This document shows, in pieces, positions 5,350 to 7,388 of a stretch of DNA of 7,388 bases. The translations under genes and the position numbers were made by a program. The notes beneath the pieces were generated by a model. That model worked only from the letters and a program-made list of their open reading frames with translations. It had not been told where the DNA came from and did not search any database. Origin of the DNA: an uncultured Lachnospiraceae bacterium (GTDB lineage: Bacteria > Bacillota > Clostridia > Lachnospirales > Lachnospiraceae); assembly GCA_934402515.1 (NCBI GenBank), contig CAKRTZ010000076.1:1-7388 (forward strand), written 5' to 3'. Each line of letters opens with the position of its first letter. The stretch's first letter is position 1.

Positions 5350-6255
5350 ATGGAAAATCATTTAAACTCCTATCAGATTTTTGTGACGGTGGCGCGCCTG
5401 GGCAATATCTCCGCCGCCTCCAAGGAATTGTATATCTCCCAGCCTGCCATCAGCAAAGCTATTGCCAATCTGGAGGAATCCCTGGGAACCAAACTTTTTA
5501 TCCGAAATTCCAGAGGGGTGAAACTCACGGAGGAAGGACAGATTCTCTATCCCCAGATTGCCACCGGTCTCACTGCCATTCGCCATGGTGAGGAGCAATT
5601 AAAAACTTATACCAAAATGGGATATGGGCATTTAAGCATCGGTGTCAGCACAACCCTTTGTAAGTTTGTACTTCTTCCCGTCCTTCAGGCCTTTGTACAG
5701 GAGCATCCCCACATTCAGATCACCATTGAAAATCAATCCAGCATCCACACCTTTGATTCCCTCTCCTCTTCCACTGTAGATATCGGTCTGGTGGGAGCAC
5801 CGGAATCCTCCTCCATGGAATTTCTTCCGGTGATGGAAATCGCAGACACTTTAGTCACCACAGACAGCTACCTTGCAGCCCTTCACGACCGTCAAAAGCA
5901 AGATCCGGACAGCCGCGCCACCTTAATGCTCCTTGGGCGGGACAACCTCACCAGACAGTATGTGGACCGCTATCTCAGCGGCAACAGGCTTTTTAATGAA
6001 CAGACCCTGGAGGTTTCCAGCATGGATCTCCTCATTGAATTTGCCAAAATTAATCTGGGAGTTGCCTGTGTCATTGAAAATTTTGTCACCAGAGAACTGG
6101 CTGAAGGAACGTTGGTACATTTTCCTTCTGCCCCTCAGATTCCCAAACGAAAAATAGGATTCGCCTGGCCTACCCAGACAAATCCTAATCCGTCTTTTCA
6201 CACTTTTTTAACTTTTATCAAAGAACATCCTGAATATCTGTCATCGTGCTGCTGA
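5350..6255 (+). CDS. LysR-family transcriptional regulator, divergent from leuCD
   Basis: A 301-residue LysR-type regulator of normal length. The N-terminal winged helix-turn-helix spans about residues 5-64, with the usual AASKELYISQPAISKAIANLEE helix pair (about 22-43) and the wing LFIRNSRGVKLTEEG. A linker helix follows, and the effector-binding domain covers about 92-296, beginning LSIGVSTTLCKFVLLPVL. The ATG has AAAGG eight bases upstream. It is transcribed away from leuC across a 149-bp control region, the standard LysR arrangement with its target, so it probably regulates leuCD, and perhaps itself, in response to a pathway metabolite. The ligand cannot be read from sequence. The last codons (two Ser, two Cys) and the stop lie within the 3' end of the convergent tetR gene, overlapping by 38 bp. 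No intrinsic terminator follows, so its transcript probably runs antisense into tetR. Confidence 0.92.
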   Translation: MENHLNSYQIFVTVARLGNISAASKELYISQPAISKAIANLEESLGTKLFIRNSRGVKLTEEGQILYPQIATGLTAIRHGEEQLKTYTKMGYGHLSIGVSTTLCKFVLLPVLQAFVQEHPHIQITIENQSSIHTFDSLSSSTVDIGLVGAPESSSMEFLPVMEIADTLVTTDSYLAALHDRQKQDPDSRATLMLLGRDNLTRQYVDRYLSGNRLFNEQTLEVSSMDLLIEFAKINLGVACVIENFVTRELAEGTLVHFPSAPQIPKRKIGFAWPTQTNPNPSFHTFLTFIKEHPEYLSSCC

Positions 6256-6781
6256 TCAGCACATGGTAGATTTCTGCCAGTTCCTTGGGTGACACAGTAT
6301 CCATGCCGGTTTTAATCCATTCCAGCAAAAACATGCAGAGAGATCTGGAATAATACTTGGCAATCCGTTCCCTGGTCAGCCACTTATATTTGGTGCTTGC
6401 CTTAATGGAACTTTGTTCAATATAATCTGATACCAATTCATACATACATGCATTTACAATAGAATCAAAGGAATTCTGTCCTTCCAGTTTTATGGCATGC
6501 TCATAAAAAGCTTTATTGTTGTACAGATTGGTAAACATCATTTCCATTGCTTCATCCAGATAATGGTGACGCAGCAGTGGCCGTATGGGATCTATCACTT
6601 CCGTGCGCAAGATCCATTCCAATAGTTCGTATTTATCCTGAAAATGATTATAAAAAGTAGGGCGAATAACCCCTGCCTTATCAGTAATCTGTTTGATGGT
6701 AATTTTTTCGATCGGGATTGCCTGCGCCAACTCTTTGAAGCTATCTGCCAACAGCTGATCGATATTGCCACTGTTTTTCAT
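6218..6781 (-). CDS. TetR/AcrR-family transcriptional regulator
   Basis: A 187-residue TetR/AcrR-type repressor. The N-terminal helix-turn-helix is at about 27-50, ITIKQITDKAGVIRPTFYNHF, the classic TetR recognition helix with its Thr-Phe-Tyr-Asn-His-Phe end, followed by DKYELLEWI. The remaining helical ligand domain (about 60-187) resembles the DhaS-like branch common in Firmicutes, judged by feel and not by alignment. The ATG at 6781 has AAGGGAG eight bases upstream. No target gene lies next to it on the same strand, and it sits downstream of ilvC behind that gene's terminator. Repeated CACAAAT/ATTTGTG motifs in its promoter suggest autoregulation. Its 3' end overlaps the LysR gene by 38 bp. 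Ligand and regulon are unknown. Confidence 0.9.
   Translation of the reverse strand: MKNSGNIDQLLADSFKELAQAIPIEKITIKQITDKAGVIRPTFYNHFQDKYELLEWILRTEVIDPIRPLLRHHYLDEAMEMMFTNLYNNKAFYEHAIKLEGQNSFDSIVNACMYELVSDYIEQSSIKASTKYKWLTRERIAKYYSRSLCMFLLEWIKTGMDTVSPKELAEIYHVLISSTMTDIQDVL
6246..6262. other. Hairpin over the LysR stop codon in the convergent overlap
   Basis: GTGCTG (6246-6251) pairs with CAGCAC (6257-6262) across five bases that include the LysR TGA (6253-6255). No T-run follows on either strand, so it is not a normal intrinsic terminator. It could stabilise mRNA ends or be incidental. Confidence 0.35.
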
Positions 6782-6817
6782 TCCTGATACTCCCTTAGTA
6801 CTTCCAACCGTTTCCTT

Positions 6818-6862
6818 ATCTTATCACAAATTCCACAAATTTTGCAACATTCTGCATTTGTG
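6818..6862 (-). promoter_or_regulatory. tetR promoter with candidate operator
   Basis: On the minus strand TTGCAA (6842-6847) and TAAGAT (6818-6823) are 18 bases apart, a fair sigma-A match. CACAAAT occurs at 6825-6831 and 6834-6840 inside the spacer, and its inverse ATTTGTG at 6856-6862 just upstream of the -35. An inverted repeat over its own promoter is how TetR-family repressors commonly control themselves. The operator assignment is inferred. Confidence 0.4.
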
Positions 6863-6901
6863 CCTTTTGTCCTAGGCTTAAAGCCTTTGTTTTTTACCTA
6901 T

Positions 6902-6941
6902 AAAAAAACAGAACAACCACTTATTATCAGTGATTGCTCTG
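6902..6941 (-). terminator. Intrinsic terminator of ilvC
   Basis: On the minus strand a 13-bp stem (6941-6929 with 6921-6909, two G-U pairs) with a 7-base loop is followed directly by seven T (6908-6902). It lies 27 bases after the ilvC stop codon. On the plus strand the hairpin is followed by CCTTTTT and may work weakly that way too. Confidence 0.9.
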
Positions 6942-6968
6942 CCTTTTTACTCTTGGGAATAAAACAAA

Positions 6969-7388
6969 TTAGTTGTTGATGAGCTTGTCATCCTCGTTGT
7001 TCCAGCTATACAGCTTACGAATCTCCTGGCCAACCTTCTCTGAAGGATGCTCAGCAGCCAGTTTACGCATAGCCTTGAAGTGAACCTGACGTCCTGCAGG
7101 GCTCATGTCCAGTAAGAACTCTTTTGCGAAAGTACCATCCTGGATATCGGAAAGAATCTTCTTCATTGCTTTCTTCGTATCCTCAGTGATAATCTTAGGT
7201 CCGGTGATGTAATCACCATACTCTGCAGTATTGGAAATGGAATATCTCATTCCTTCGAAACCGGACTGATAAATCAGATCTACAATCAGTTTCATCTCAT
7301 GGATACACTCGAAGTATGCATTTCTGGGATCGTAACCAGCCTCAACCAGAGTCTCGAAACCAGCCTGCATCAGAGCACATACGCCGCC
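6969..7388 (-). CDS. ilvC: Ketol-acid reductoisomerase, C-terminal part (cut by window edge)
   Basis: The last 139 residues of a class I ketol-acid reductoisomerase, the NADPH- and Mg-dependent enzyme that turns acetolactate or acetohydroxybutyrate into the dihydroxy acids leading to valine, leucine and isoleucine. The frame is open to the window edge (GGVCALMQAGFETL...), so the Met at 7370 is internal and the true start lies outside. The all-helical C-terminal domain is recognisable: YFECIHEMKLIVDLI carries the two metal-binding glutamates (ExxxE, equivalent to Glu226 and Glu230 of class I enzymes). SISNTAEYGDY supplies the substrate-binding serine (equivalent to Ser251) at the expected distance. 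The end, with RQVHFKAMRKL and a short polar tail, fits a normal C-terminus for the roughly 330-residue class. It shares the branched-chain amino acid theme with leuCD but is not in the same operon. Confidence 0.96.
   Translation of the reverse strand, partial: GGVCALMQAGFETLVEAGYDPRNAYFECIHEMKLIVDLIYQSGFEGMRYSISNTAEYGDYITGPKIITEDTKKAMKKILSDIQDGTFAKEFLLDMSPAGRQVHFKAMRKLAAEHPSEKVGQEIRKLYSWNNEDDKLINN

Noticed and set aside
1..7388. CRISPR arrays, tRNA or rRNA genes, insertion sequences
   Set aside because: No regularly spaced repeats, no cloverleaf-like or rRNA-like sequence and no transposase or integrase frames were seen on either strand.

Overview
The window looks like a chromosomal segment of a Gram-positive Clostridia bacterium, most likely of the Lachnospiraceae type. 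The basis is strong AGGAGG-type ribosome binding sites, intrinsic terminators with T-runs, sigma-A-like promoters and the style of the LeuC/LeuD/IlvC proteins. The genus cannot be fixed from sequence alone.

Layout, left to right. (1) 1-841: a plus-strand histidine-phosphatase gene with its own promoter and terminator; the promoter lies under a perfect 7-bp inverted repeat. (2) 842-984: a short AT-rich spacer with a strong promoter on the minus strand that reads back towards the phosphatase terminator, and a 13-bp tandem repeat behind it. (3) 985-2929: a two-gene AT-rich minus-strand operon. It encodes an ABC/OLD-type AAA ATPase without a nuclease domain, followed by a 210-residue protein with a D...ExK pattern that fits a PD-(D/E)XK nuclease fold. 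This pair is the main candidate for an undescribed system; anti-phage defence is an inference from architecture. (4) 2930-3341: an AT-rich gap with what reads as a decayed, frameshifted minus-strand protein remnant of unknown family. (5) 3342-3403: a perfect 27-bp inverted repeat that ends the leucine operon. (6) 3429-5200: leuD and leuC on the minus strand, the two subunits of isopropylmalate dehydratase. (7) 5201-5349: a divergent control region with promoters for leuC and a LysR-type regulator and several repeats that look like operators. (8) 5350-6781: the LysR regulator (plus) and a TetR/AcrR regulator (minus), whose coding ends overlap by 38 bp. (9) 6782-7388: the tetR control region, the ilvC terminator and the 3' part of ilvC (minus), cut by the window edge.

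leuCD and ilvC both serve branched-chain amino acid synthesis, and the divergent LysR protein is the natural candidate regulator of leuCD. The ATPase/nuclease-like pair has much lower GC than its neighbours and sits between the phosphatase and leucine genes, beside a decayed gene. That is what an acquired accessory island in a housekeeping neighbourhood would look like. No tRNA, rRNA, CRISPR array, transposase or integrase was seen.
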